From the NCBI GenBank assembly GCA_023480735.1, contig JAMCXB010000059.1, positions 1 to 42,454 of the forward strand: a stretch of 42,454 nt of DNA. The letters are read 5' to 3'. This DNA is from Bacteroidota bacterium. GTDB taxonomy: Bacteria > Bacteroidota > Ignavibacteria > Kryptoniales > JAKASW01. Below, piece by piece: positions 16,569 to 24,310 of this stretch (within the stretch, counting starts at the first letter, position 1; every line of letters starts with the position of its first letter). Made by a program: the position numbers and the translations under genes. The notes beneath the pieces were generated by a model. It saw only the letters and a list, made by a program, of their open reading frames with translations. It ran no database searches and was not told the DNA's origin.

Positions 16569-17861
16569 TCATGCCCGTTCGACATCATTGTTGTACCGCA
16601 TTCCTGTGAGTTCAACGACAAAAACCGCCAGTACGGGGACGTATTCCAGAAGAAGCACAACCGGATATTCTTTCCAAACTCCTGTCAGTTGATAATTCGC
16701 GACTGTAATCAACGTCAGGCTTACGAGGCTTACATACAGGATACCGCTCCATCTCGCTTTGATTGGGAGTAGTATTGCCAGCCAGCTGAGATACCATGGA
16801 TGAACTACCGGAGAAAATATCAAGAGGAGAAAAATCGAATTGTAAACCTTCGTCAGGAAGTCTTTACGGCTGAACAAAACGAGCAGGAAAACCAGTATGA
16901 ACAGCACGCCGCATACCGACCTCGATATCTGGTTGTCGCGTATGATTGCGTTGAGGAGGTCAAAAACGATTCCGTTGAATGTCCAGTTCTCCGTAAACTT
17001 CAATAGAGCTTGGAAAGGATAACCCGAGAAGACAAACGGGACATAAGCCAACGCGCAGATCCCAACAGGGATGAGCACCACCTTGATACGCTCATAGAAA
17101 TCCTTTTCTATGAAGAAGAACAAGGGAATCAAGATCAAACCAGTCGGCTTAACGCAGATTGAAAGGGCGATAAAGACATAGCTTAGCATCTTCTTGTTGT
17201 CAAGAAAAAAGAAAATCGAATATACAAGCAGGGTGATTCCAAACCCATCCACATGACCGTCGACGAAGAATTGAAACAACGGGAGCGGGCATAACGCATA
17301 TATCAGGATATTTTTTCTGCTCAGCTTCAGCTTCTTAATGATTAGGTAAATACCATAAATCGTCATCATCTCGAATATGAAAAGGAGAGCTTTGATCCCC
17401 AAGAAACTTTCACCGGCAACTTTATACGCAACATAGAATAGCCCTTCCGCTACCGGTGGATACATCGTCCTCATATCGGCGAAATTTACGCGCGCAGGCA
17501 GAACCTCGGAATGGAGTCTTGCAAGTGCGGGATCATCGGGCGCATATCTATAGGGGTTGATTCCATTTGCCATTACCTTGCCGTCCCAAAGATAGCGGTA
17601 GTAGTCGTCGGACCCTGTCGGGTTAACGGCAATAAGCGACATTCTCAAGAGCACCGAGACTCCCAGTGTCACCCAGATGTATCTGGACGGAATCTCGTGC
17701 TTCAATATGAAACCGCAAATCAGGATAAATAGCAGCGAGGCGGAAATGTAAATGAATGAGTAGACGATGATTGGTTTGTACCGGAGGAACGGGATGAATA
17801 GAAAGAGTAAAATGAAGGTCGCAATAAGCGAGACAAAATACAGCTTCTTCGTACCCTTCAT
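16569..17861 (-). CDS. GT87-type (DUF2029) membrane glycosyltransferase
   Basis: A 430-residue polytopic membrane protein with about ten to twelve helices. The loop after the early helices carries SDDYYRYLWDGKVMANGINP and YAPDDP, the acidic-loop pattern of GT-C enzymes related to the alpha-mannosyltransferases of family GT87 and MptA/MptB-like proteins. Later, HVDGFGITLLVYSIFF and VHPWYLSWLAILLP are also family patterns. Such enzymes use polyprenyl-phosphate sugars on the outer face of the inner membrane. The sugar is not determined; mannose is plausible because manA lies 375 bases upstream on the same strand. Only a weak ribosome site precedes the ATG. Confidence 0.8.
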   Translation of the reverse strand: MKGTKKLYFVSLIATFILLFLFIPFLRYKPIIVYSFIYISASLLFILICGFILKHEIPSRYIWVTLGVSVLLRMSLIAVNPTGSDDYYRYLWDGKVMANGINPYRYAPDDPALARLHSEVLPARVNFADMRTMYPPVAEGLFYVAYKVAGESFLGIKALLFIFEMMTIYGIYLIIKKLKLSRKNILIYALCPLPLFQFFVDGHVDGFGITLLVYSIFFFLDNKKMLSYVFIALSICVKPTGLILIPLFFFIEKDFYERIKVVLIPVGICALAYVPFVFSGYPFQALLKFTENWTFNGIVFDLLNAIIRDNQISRSVCGVLFILVFLLVLFSRKDFLTKVYNSIFLLLIFSPVVHPWYLSWLAILLPIKARWSGILYVSLVSLTLITVANYQLTGVWKEYPVVLLLEYVPVLAVFVVELTGMRYNNDVERA

Positions 17862-17924
17862 TTATCTTTTACCGTCATAGTGAGTCAAAGATAATCAAGC
17901 GTATTCTGACCAACAAGAAGTTAC

Positions 17925-17932
17925 TGACCTGG
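17925..17932. repeat. Left target-site duplication TGACCTGG
   Basis: TGACCTGG at 17925-17932 is repeated exactly at 18053-18060, directly abutting both ends of the element between them. An 8-base direct duplication is the expected trace of a transposase that makes an 8-base staggered cut. Confidence 0.75.
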
Positions 17933-18052
17933 GGGTGTGCGACAAATTTGTAAAAAGCAATAGATTAACCACATAGGCACATTAGAAAACATAGATTTAT
18001 TCGTTAATGTGCCCTATGTGCCTATGTGTTTTATATTTTTGTCGCAGACCCC
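17933..18052 (+). mobile_element. MITE-like element, 120 bp, complete
   Basis: The element starts GGGTGTGCGACAAATTTG and its other end, read on the opposite strand, starts GGGTCTGCGACAAAAATA. These are terminal inverted repeats of about 23 bases with few mismatches. Inside, CCACATAGGCACATTA pairs with TAATGTGCCCTATGTG, so the whole unit can fold into a long hairpin. It has no coding capacity and is flanked by the duplication TGACCTGG. A nearly identical truncated copy lies inverted at 122-211. These properties define a non-autonomous element moved by a transposase encoded elsewhere. The 8-base duplication is compatible with families such as ISL3, IS66 or IS1595; the parent is not identified. 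Confidence 0.8.
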
Positions 18053-18060
18053 TGACCTGG
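18053..18060. repeat. Right target-site duplication TGACCTGG
   Basis: Exact copy of 17925-17932 at the right border of the MITE-like element. Confidence 0.75.
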
Positions 18061-18236
18061 CGCAACCGCCCACACTACGCAATTTCAGCCAGGCAAGACA
18101 TATAACCGGCCGGCGCATCTTTTAAGGCACTTGCATAACAAAGCTCACGAGTGCAACTGTCTCCAACTGGCTTGCCTTTTACCCCTAAAACATGAAGTTC
18201 AGCCAAACAAAGACAACGCACAATTCCGCGCTGGAA

Positions 18237-19466
18237 TCACGGTATCTCGACAACAAAGTAATCGGCACTTATAACCGAGGAGACATTGTATTCAGAGAGG
18301 AACGCCGGGACAAAGAACGACTCGCCTCTGGAGAATCGCCGGGCATTGTCGTTACCTTCCTCAGCCCAGCGGACTTCAACTTCACCCTCAAGGACGAGGC
18401 AGACCGACGGCCTGCCGTTGGATCTGAAGTTTCTGTTCGAACCCTGTCGCTTGTGAAAACGAGTGATCCTGAATTCTTCAGCCTTCGTTTCGTAAGTAAC
18501 CTCGTCCATCTTCTGTTCGGAGTTTATCACCCTGCACTCCGCAAAATCATACTTCACAATATTGAGGAGAGTCGCCACATCTTTGAACTTGTTCGTAAGT
18601 CCAGCCCTGACGACGTTGTCGGAATTGGCCATACACTCTACAATGTTTCCCGACAAGTAGGCGTGCGGGACTCCTGCATCCGTAAAGATTGCCTGTCCCG
18701 GCTTTAGTTGAACCATATTGAAGAAGAAAAACGAAAAGAGTCCTACATCGGGACCGAACATATCGTATTGCGCGAGGAACTGCGCTTCTTCTGGAGCGGG
18801 CATTTCCTTGGTAGACAACCGACTACGGATTTTCCGAATGCACGCCGCGAGCTTTTCTCTCTCTTTGGCGCGCCGCATAATATCGGCGTATAATTCGCTC
18901 ACCGATTTCTCGAGGTCCGGACTGTTCCCGGCAGCGAGCGCTCTGTCGAACAGGCGAGCATCTACATACTCGCTTAGCTCCGGAACCATCCTCAAACTTG
19001 AGGCTATTGCTGCCGCCGGTCTGAAGCCGGTAAGCGCGGTCAACGAATCGATAGCCACTGCAATTTCGGGTTTGTGATTATCATCGGGATAGTTCTCCGG
19101 ACTTGAGGCATGGAGGCGTACGGCCTGACTCTTGTTCGGATGAGTCTGGACGGAAAGAGCCCTGCCAGCAGAGAGGACTTTCAATAGGAACGGAAACGCG
19201 CCGGAAAACTTATTCAACACGTATCCGCCCAGGCTGTCTTTGGAATGCCCGGCGATGATTTCATTTAAGGGGACCAGCCTGCCATCCAACTCAATCTCGG
19301 AAGACGCCCTCGGGTGTGCACCAATCCAGAGTTCAGCGTACGGTCTGTCGGGCTGGATTTCTATTCCGAGAAGCTTCGGAATAAAGGCGTTCTCGTTTCT
19401 TGCTCCCCAATCATAGTGCTGAATCTTATTGAAAAGTTTGTACGGACGCGGAATGAAGTCTGCCAA
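18237..19466 (-). CDS. manA: Mannose-6-phosphate isomerase, class I
   Basis: A 409-residue class I phosphomannose isomerase interconverting fructose 6-phosphate and mannose 6-phosphate. Zn ligands are visible: Gln107 and His109 in SVQTHPNK, Glu134 in HKPE, and the later His in GVPHAYL. AGLTNKFKD matches the substrate Arg/Lys region. Length is normal. The start is odd: no ATG exists upstream of the conserved RPYKLFNKIQHYDWG, so translation must begin at TTG 19466, which directly abuts the TAG of the ACT-domain frame upstream in the same reading frame. Only a weak GGGA precedes it. Translation may depend on coupling to that frame. It probably supplies mannose for glycans, perhaps with the downstream GT87 protein (inference). 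Confidence 0.9.
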   Translation of the reverse strand: MADFIPRPYKLFNKIQHYDWGARNENAFIPKLLGIEIQPDRPYAELWIGAHPRASSEIELDGRLVPLNEIIAGHSKDSLGGYVLNKFSGAFPFLLKVLSAGRALSVQTHPNKSQAVRLHASSPENYPDDNHKPEIAVAIDSLTALTGFRPAAAIASSLRMVPELSEYVDARLFDRALAAGNSPDLEKSVSELYADIMRRAKEREKLAACIRKIRSRLSTKEMPAPEEAQFLAQYDMFGPDVGLFSFFFFNMVQLKPGQAIFTDAGVPHAYLSGNIVECMANSDNVVRAGLTNKFKDVATLLNIVKYDFAECRVINSEQKMDEVTYETKAEEFRITRFHKRQGSNRNFRSNGRPSVCLVLEGEVEVRWAEEGNDNARRFSRGESFFVPAFLSEYNVSSVISADYFVVEIP

Positions 19467-19736
19467 CTATGTTCCCGCAAATTGATTTATGTGTTTGAGT
19501 ATGACTCTCATGTCCCATTCAACCCGAAGGAAAAAGTTTTGTTCGCTGCGGTCCACGTGCTCATCGAGGTCTATAATGTTGCCTCCTCGCTCGAAGAGGA
19601 ACTGAGAAATACGTGCAACTAAACCTTTTTTGTCCGGGCACGACCACAGTAATACTGCCGCGAGACGATTATCCGGGATAGTTTGTCCTTGCGGATATCC
19701 CGCTTTGTTATCAGAAATCTTACCGTGAGATGTCAT
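19467..19736 (-). CDS. ACT-domain protein, truncated PurU-like
   Basis: An 89-residue product that contains an ACT domain resembling the N-terminal domain of formyltetrahydrofolate deformylase (PurU): LLWSCPDKKGLVARISQFLF, GGNIIDLDEHVDR and FFLRVEWDM. PurU is about 280 residues long and its hydrolase domain, with its Asn, His and Asp catalytic residues, is absent. After EWDM come only 13 unrelated residues and a TAG that touches the manA start. A deletion fusing the front of purU to the manA leader is the simplest explanation (inference). Alternatively it is a free-standing ACT regulator. It starts 18 bases after the aldo/keto reductase stop, so it should be co-transcribed with it. No strong ribosome site is seen. 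Confidence 0.6.
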   Translation of the reverse strand: MTSHGKISDNKAGYPQGQTIPDNRLAAVLLWSCPDKKGLVARISQFLFERGGNIIDLDEHVDRSEQNFFLRVEWDMRVILKHINQFAGT

Positions 19737-19754
19737 CTGAAAGTCGATTTGTCG

Positions 19755-20741
19755 TTATGCGAGGATAGAGTCGATATCCTTAAGCTCTTCCGAACTGAAC
19801 GCCACAATCTTCGTCGCCTTCACAGCATCGTCGATTTGCTCGACTCTGCTGGCTCCGATCAATGCGGATGTGACTTCTTTGTGGCGCAGCACCCATGCCA
19901 AAGCCATTTGGGCCAGCGATTGTCCCCTCGCCTTTGCCATCTCGTTCAGCTTGCGAATCTTCACTACTTTCTCCTTAGTAACCTGGTCGGGCTTCAGGAA
20001 TCCCGAAGGCTTTGCAGCGCGTGACCCCTCCGGTATCCCTTCCAGATATTTATCCGTTAAGAGTCCTTGAGCCAGAGGCGAAAAGACGATGCATCCAATA
20101 CCTTTGTCCCTCAGGACGGTCAGCAAACCATCTTCTATCCACCGGTCGAACATACTGTACTTAGGCTGATGAATTAGGCAATGAGTTCCCATAGAGCTCA
20201 GAATTTGCTCCGCCTGCTTTGTTAGTTCCGGAGGATAGTTCGAGACGCCCACATACAGCGCTTTCCCGCTCCGCACGATATCATGCAAAGCCCCCATTGT
20301 CTCCTCGAGAGGTGTATCGGGATCGGGACGATGATGATAGAAAATATCCACATAGCGCAGCCCCATTCGCTTGAGGCTCTGGTCCAGGCTTGCCATCAGA
20401 TATTTTCGCGACCCCCAATTCCCGTAAGGTCCGGGCCACATATCATACCCTGCTTTGGATGATATGATCAACTCATCGCGGTACGGAGAAAGGTCGCGCG
20501 TCAACACGCACTTCATGGTTTCCTCGGCGGATCCGTAGGGGGGACCGTAATTGTTCGCCAAATCGAAATGCGTTATGCCCAAATCAAAAGCGCGCCTCAG
20601 CATAATGCGTGCATTTTCGATCGTATCGACTCCCCCGAAGTTATGCCACAGTCCCAAAGAAATCGCGGGGAGCTGGATCCCGCTTCTTCCGCAGCGATTG
20701 TATTTCATCTTCTCATATCGGTGTTCATCAGGCTGGTACAC
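19755..20741 (-). CDS. Aldo/keto reductase, YghZ-like
   Basis: A 328-residue aldo/keto reductase most like E. coli YghZ (L-glyceraldehyde 3-phosphate reductase) and the related Kv-beta group: MKYNRCGRSGIQLPAISLGL and LWHNFG at the start are typical. The catalytic tetrad is complete: Asp60 and Tyr65 in FDLANNYG, Lys96 in SSKAGYD, His137 in FYHHRPD. The NADPH site includes the C-terminal ALIGASRVEQ. I prefer the GTG at 20741, which follows GAGGG by 5 bases, over the TTG at 20759, which has no ribosome site. It is the first gene of a minus-strand group with the ACT-domain frame and manA. Its likely task is the detoxification or recycling of small aldehydes such as methylglyoxal or glyceraldehyde 3-phosphate. 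Confidence 0.88.
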   Translation of the reverse strand: MYQPDEHRYEKMKYNRCGRSGIQLPAISLGLWHNFGGVDTIENARIMLRRAFDLGITHFDLANNYGPPYGSAEETMKCVLTRDLSPYRDELIISSKAGYDMWPGPYGNWGSRKYLMASLDQSLKRMGLRYVDIFYHHRPDPDTPLEETMGALHDIVRSGKALYVGVSNYPPELTKQAEQILSSMGTHCLIHQPKYSMFDRWIEDGLLTVLRDKGIGCIVFSPLAQGLLTDKYLEGIPEGSRAAKPSGFLKPDQVTKEKVVKIRKLNEMAKARGQSLAQMALAWVLRHKEVTSALIGASRVEQIDDAVKATKIVAFSSEELKDIDSILA

Positions 20742-21170
20742 TTTTCCCTCACTTTTCAATTAATATGACAATGATGGCGTGATCCGGCAATCCTAAGCGT
20801 TCCGTCTTACCTTCGTCATTATGGTCCTCTCTCACCTCTGCTGGCATTCAACAAAATATTCTTTAATGACTATCGATGCAACTGCTGGCGCCGAAGATCT
20901 TACCCCACCCCGTGATGCTCCCCAAGAGTCTATCTTTCAATTCTCTGCCGAAAACTCATAGGAACAACGTTTGGCAGCGGAGAAACGAGTAGTGTAGAAA
21001 ACTGGCTTGATATAGACTGCAAACTGCGGTAAATTTTCATGCTTGAAGAGTACAGGGCGTCATAGCTCAGTTGGGTGAGCAGCAATCATAAGCAGTTCTC
21101 TTCTTACATTCACAACTATTATACTAGGCACCCAAATTTTAGAATTTAACCACAGAGTAAAAGTCTGACC
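20742..21170. other. Divergent intergenic region before rho
   Basis: About 430 bases between the aldo/keto reductase and rho starts. It holds a sequence resembling the 5' part of a tRNA (21055-21083) and a TATACT (21120-21125) that could be a -10 box for rho, with only a weak -35. No gene is supported. Confidence 0.55.
21055..21083 (+). other. tRNA 5'-half-like relic
   Basis: GGGCGTCATAGCTCAGTTGG plus GTGAGCA resembles the acceptor strand and D-arm of a bacterial tRNA (AGCTCAGTTGG is the typical D-arm). The following bases do not form an anticodon stem around the nearby CAT, and no T-arm or 3' acceptor strand follows. It is not a functional tRNA; it may be the scar of a recombination or deletion at a tRNA gene. 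Confidence 0.35.
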
Positions 21171-22310
21171 ATGTCATCATTTTCAGGTATTCTTGAAATA
21201 GAACAACCCCGGCTCGAGCGGGGTCTGCACGGACGAAAACACGGGTTCGTCCGGTCGGTTTCGCTGACTCTCAGCCCTACGAAGTCCGATATTTTCGTCC
21301 CACCCTCGATCATAAGCAAGTACAATCTAAGGCAGGGGGCCCTCGTATCGGGTACGGCTATAATCCCATCTCAGGACAGGTCCAATCGCAATAAAATGAG
21401 CCCTGAGGTCAGGTTCATCGAAAGAGTAAACGAAATGGATCCCGAAAAGTGGAAGAACGTGAGGGAATTCTCGGGACATGAAGCCGTTTCGCCAAGCGAG
21501 GTCATCCGGCTTGAAGGCCCAGGCTCTGATCCGGCGATGCGGGTCGTCGATTTGTTTTGCCCGCTCGGTAAAGGACAACGCGCGCTCATAGTTTCCCCCC
21601 CGAAAGCCGGGAAGACCGTTCTGCTTCAGCAAATCGCACAAGCCATAAACGTGAACTATCCGGAAATAGAATTGATAGTCCTCCTCATCGATGAACGGCC
21701 CGAGGAAGTGACCGATATGAGGAGATCAATAAAGGGTGAAGTCTTTGCCAGTTCCAACGATAGCGACCACCTCAGTCACGTGCGGCTAGCACAGCTCGTT
21801 CCGGAGTATGCCAAACGAAAGGTCGAAACAGGCAAGGATGTCGTCCTGCTTCTCGATTCGTTGACCCGCCTCGGTCGTGCATTCAACACCCATCAGAAAA
21901 GCAGCGGACGTACGATGTCCGGGGGCGTAGACATCCGGGCGCTGGAAATTCCAAAGCGCATCTTCGGCGCCGCGCGAAAACTCGAAGACGGCGGATCGTT
22001 GACCATAGTCGCCACCGTGCTCGTGGACACCAACTCGCGGATGGATGAACTGATATTCCAGGAATTCAAAGGCACCGGCAACATGGAGCTTGTGCTCGAT
22101 AGAGATCTCGCAAATGAGAGGATCTTCCCGGCGATAAATCTTTCGATGTCAGGGACACGAAGAGAAGAGTTGCTGTTTGGAGCAGACGTACAGCAGTACC
22201 AGATGCTGCGAAGATCGATAGCTCGCATGTCCCCGCGCGACGCCATGCAGAATATTCTCAAGCTCGTCAGGAGGTATCCCTCCAACGACAAAATACTCCT
22301 GAATTTCTAG
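21171..22310 (+). CDS. rho: Transcription termination factor Rho, short divergent form
   Basis: A 379-residue Rho, shorter than E. coli Rho (419) and much shorter than the long Rho of many Bacteroidota. The N-terminal helix bundle is missing. A cold-shock-type RNA-binding domain (about 5-95: GFVRSVSLTL, DIFVPPSIISKYNLRQG) leads straight into the ATPase. Walker A is PPKAGKT (143-149), LLIDERPEEVTDM contains the catalytic Glu175, Walker B is VVLLLD (224-229), the Q loop is SGRTMSGGVD (about 245-254), and the R loop EFKGTGNMEL is present. All key motifs needed for hexameric RNA translocase activity are kept. It may be a second Rho paralogue, since lineage-specific long Rho would be expected elsewhere in the genome (inference). 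It stands alone. Confidence 0.9.
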   Translation: MSSFSGILEIEQPRLERGLHGRKHGFVRSVSLTLSPTKSDIFVPPSIISKYNLRQGALVSGTAIIPSQDRSNRNKMSPEVRFIERVNEMDPEKWKNVREFSGHEAVSPSEVIRLEGPGSDPAMRVVDLFCPLGKGQRALIVSPPKAGKTVLLQQIAQAINVNYPEIELIVLLIDERPEEVTDMRRSIKGEVFASSNDSDHLSHVRLAQLVPEYAKRKVETGKDVVLLLDSLTRLGRAFNTHQKSSGRTMSGGVDIRALEIPKRIFGAARKLEDGGSLTIVATVLVDTNSRMDELIFQEFKGTGNMELVLDRDLANERIFPAINLSMSGTRREELLFGADVQQYQMLRRSIARMSPRDAMQNILKLVRRYPSNDKILLNF

Positions 22311-23098
22311 CAGACCCCCGCCTGCCCGCTCCTTCGCGGGACCAAGAGCATAGACGCATCCAGAAGATGTTTGATTTGAGAACCTGTCAGCCTTCATAAT
22401 ATTCATGCGCCAACAATCAAGGGTTGTTGACACGTCTCATGCCTCCAATGCGACAGGCCTTTGGATGCAAATGCAATTCTCATAAATGACGCCCTGATAT
22501 TTCGATTTCCAAGTGAAGGACCGTCTTGATTTATGCCGAGGGCGTTGCTCTCTGATGACGGAGCCCGTGATTAACACGATACCTTGAGAGGTTTCCTTCT
22601 CCGTCGCTTCATAGACCATTGACCTCACCCCCGGTGGTTTCATTGAAACTGTGCCGGGTTTTGGCTATAATGATTAGTGTTAAGCCTCGCCCCGGCCATC
22701 GCGATCTATCTATTTTTCCTTTCTGATGGCGCACGAATGGGAACAGTACCATCCAGGGCGTGGTATAGTTCTTTCTTCGAGTGATTCTGCGCGAATGGAC
22801 GGAAGCGGCAGAAGTAGTGGAAATGCGCAAGTTCTTGTTGGAGTTCATCCGAAAGATCGAAAATGAGCCAAATCTCAGGAAAACGGTCGATGCATTCGAA
22901 AGCAAGAATTGAGGGTCTAAGAAGAACCTTAGATGTCGAGGGGCATCTCAAGCCTCATTCGTTTTCTCCGACAGGTGCCAGGGGAAAACATCGAATTTTG
23001 CAACACTTGTAGATGACCTGTAAGATATTCTGCTTATTAAACCATACGCCTTTTTTCAGCTAAAATGATCCAAACACAATACAAAGACGAGTCTGATA
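22311..23098. other. Long intergenic region between rho and htrA
   Basis: About 790 bases without a secure gene. A CCCGC/GCGGG hairpin (22325-22340) follows rho. On the plus strand 22781-22912 reads as a 43-residue helical peptide (EMRKFLLEFIRKIENEPNLR) that starts right after an in-frame TAG and looks like the tail of a lost gene. On the minus strand 22437-22643 is open for 68 codons, without a recognisable domain. The region therefore seems to be decayed coding DNA. The htrA promoter should lie in the AT-rich last 100 bases. Confidence 0.5.
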
Positions 23099-24307
23099 AT
23101 GTTTAGAGGATATCGGGATATAAAAGTATTTGATTCAAGCTCGTGTAGGGCGGCCAATTCATCAAAGTGGATGCAGCACACCGTTGCCGCGATCCTTCTT
23201 ACCCTTCTTGGTGTGTGGGGAAACAAGGCTTTTGCTCAAATCTCAAACTCGCCCGAAAATGATCCCACAGCAAGCCGCAGGAATGCAATAACGAGAGCAG
23301 TCCAGGAAATCAGCCCGGCAGTCGTGGGAATAAACGTAACGGCTGTTCAGGAACAACAGAATCCGCTCGGGTTCAATGATCCTTTTTTCAGACAATTTTT
23401 CAAGAACGATCCATTTCTTAACCAGTTGCTGGGTCCACAAAAGATTGAGATTCAAAGCCTCGGATCCGGCTTCATAATCTCGCCTGACGGGTACATCGTA
23501 ACTAACGAACACGTGGTGAAAGACGCCACCAGGATAATCGTTACAATGACGGACGGCAGCAAACGAAGTGCGAAGATCATAGGCCATGATGACCAGGCGG
23601 ACATTGCGCTCCTGAAAATTGACGGTGACAGGCTGCCTTACTGCAAGCTTGGCGACAGCGACAGCATACTCGTTGGCGAATGGGTGATTGCCTTCGGCAA
23701 TCCGTTCGGGTTATTCAATATCAACGACAAGCCGACGGTTACGGTCGGCGTGGTCAGTTCGCTCGGGATGAACCTGGCAAAAATCGGATCGAGGAACTAC
23801 AGCAACATGATCGAAACTGATGCGGCCATCAATCCTGGCAATTCGGGCGGGCCGCTTGTTGATGCGGACGGCAGAGTCATTGGAATGAACACCATGATAT
23901 ATACCGGAGGCGTAAGTAATTCCTATATAGGCTACGGGTTCGCAATCCCGGCCAACAAGATAAGACGAGTCGTTAGAGAATTGAGGAAGTACGGCAAGGT
24001 GGTGAACGATGCCTGGATCGGATTGCAAATTCAAAGAATAGATCAGCAACTGGCCAAGTATTTCGGGCTCAGCGACCCGACCGGCGCATTGGTCAGTAAC
24101 GTAGAAGAAGGAAGTCCGGCAGACAAGAGCGGGTTTAAACCGGGCGACCTGATACTGAAATATCAAGGAATGCCCGTTAGGAACGCAGCCGCGCTTCAGT
24201 CTTTGCTGGATGATCTGCGCCCGGGTCAGAGGGTAAAATTTGAGGTCCTCCGAAAAAACAGAATACTACCATTCTCGTTGACAGTCGAGAAGAAAGGTGA
24301 AGAATAA
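23099..24307 (+). CDS. HtrA/DegP-family serine protease
   Basis: A 402-residue periplasmic protease of the HtrA family that degrades or refolds damaged envelope proteins. A hydrophobic segment at 24-48 (TVAAILLTLLGVWGNKAFAQ) is a signal peptide or anchor. The trypsin-like domain has the full triad: His138 in VTNEHVV, Asp168 in DDQADIALLKI, Ser249 in NPGNSGGPLV. One PDZ domain follows (about 305-397; GFKPGDLILKYQGMPV), so the layout is DegS-like rather than DegP-like with two PDZ domains. The 25-residue N-terminal extension before the signal is unusual; a later start at Met25 is possible, but no better ribosome site was seen there. purB starts 3 bases downstream, so the two are co-transcribed. 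Confidence 0.93.
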   Translation: MFRGYRDIKVFDSSSCRAANSSKWMQHTVAAILLTLLGVWGNKAFAQISNSPENDPTASRRNAITRAVQEISPAVVGINVTAVQEQQNPLGFNDPFFRQFFKNDPFLNQLLGPQKIEIQSLGSGFIISPDGYIVTNEHVVKDATRIIVTMTDGSKRSAKIIGHDDQADIALLKIDGDRLPYCKLGDSDSILVGEWVIAFGNPFGLFNINDKPTVTVGVVSSLGMNLAKIGSRNYSNMIETDAAINPGNSGGPLVDADGRVIGMNTMIYTGGVSNSYIGYGFAIPANKIRRVVRELRKYGKVVNDAWIGLQIQRIDQQLAKYFGLSDPTGALVSNVEEGSPADKSGFKPGDLILKYQGMPVRNAAALQSLLDDLRPGQRVKFEVLRKNRILPFSLTVEKKGEE

Positions 24308-24310
24308 GAA

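Larger units (their letters stand above)
17862..18236. other. Intergenic region carrying the MITE-like element
   Basis: The 375 bases between the GT87 gene and manA contain the 120-base mobile element (17933-18052) and its target duplication. Nothing else was identified. Confidence 0.7.

Noticed and set aside
21055-21135. Complete tRNA gene before rho
   Set aside because: Only the 5' part fits; the bases around the CAT do not pair as an anticodon stem, and no T-arm or 3' acceptor strand is present.
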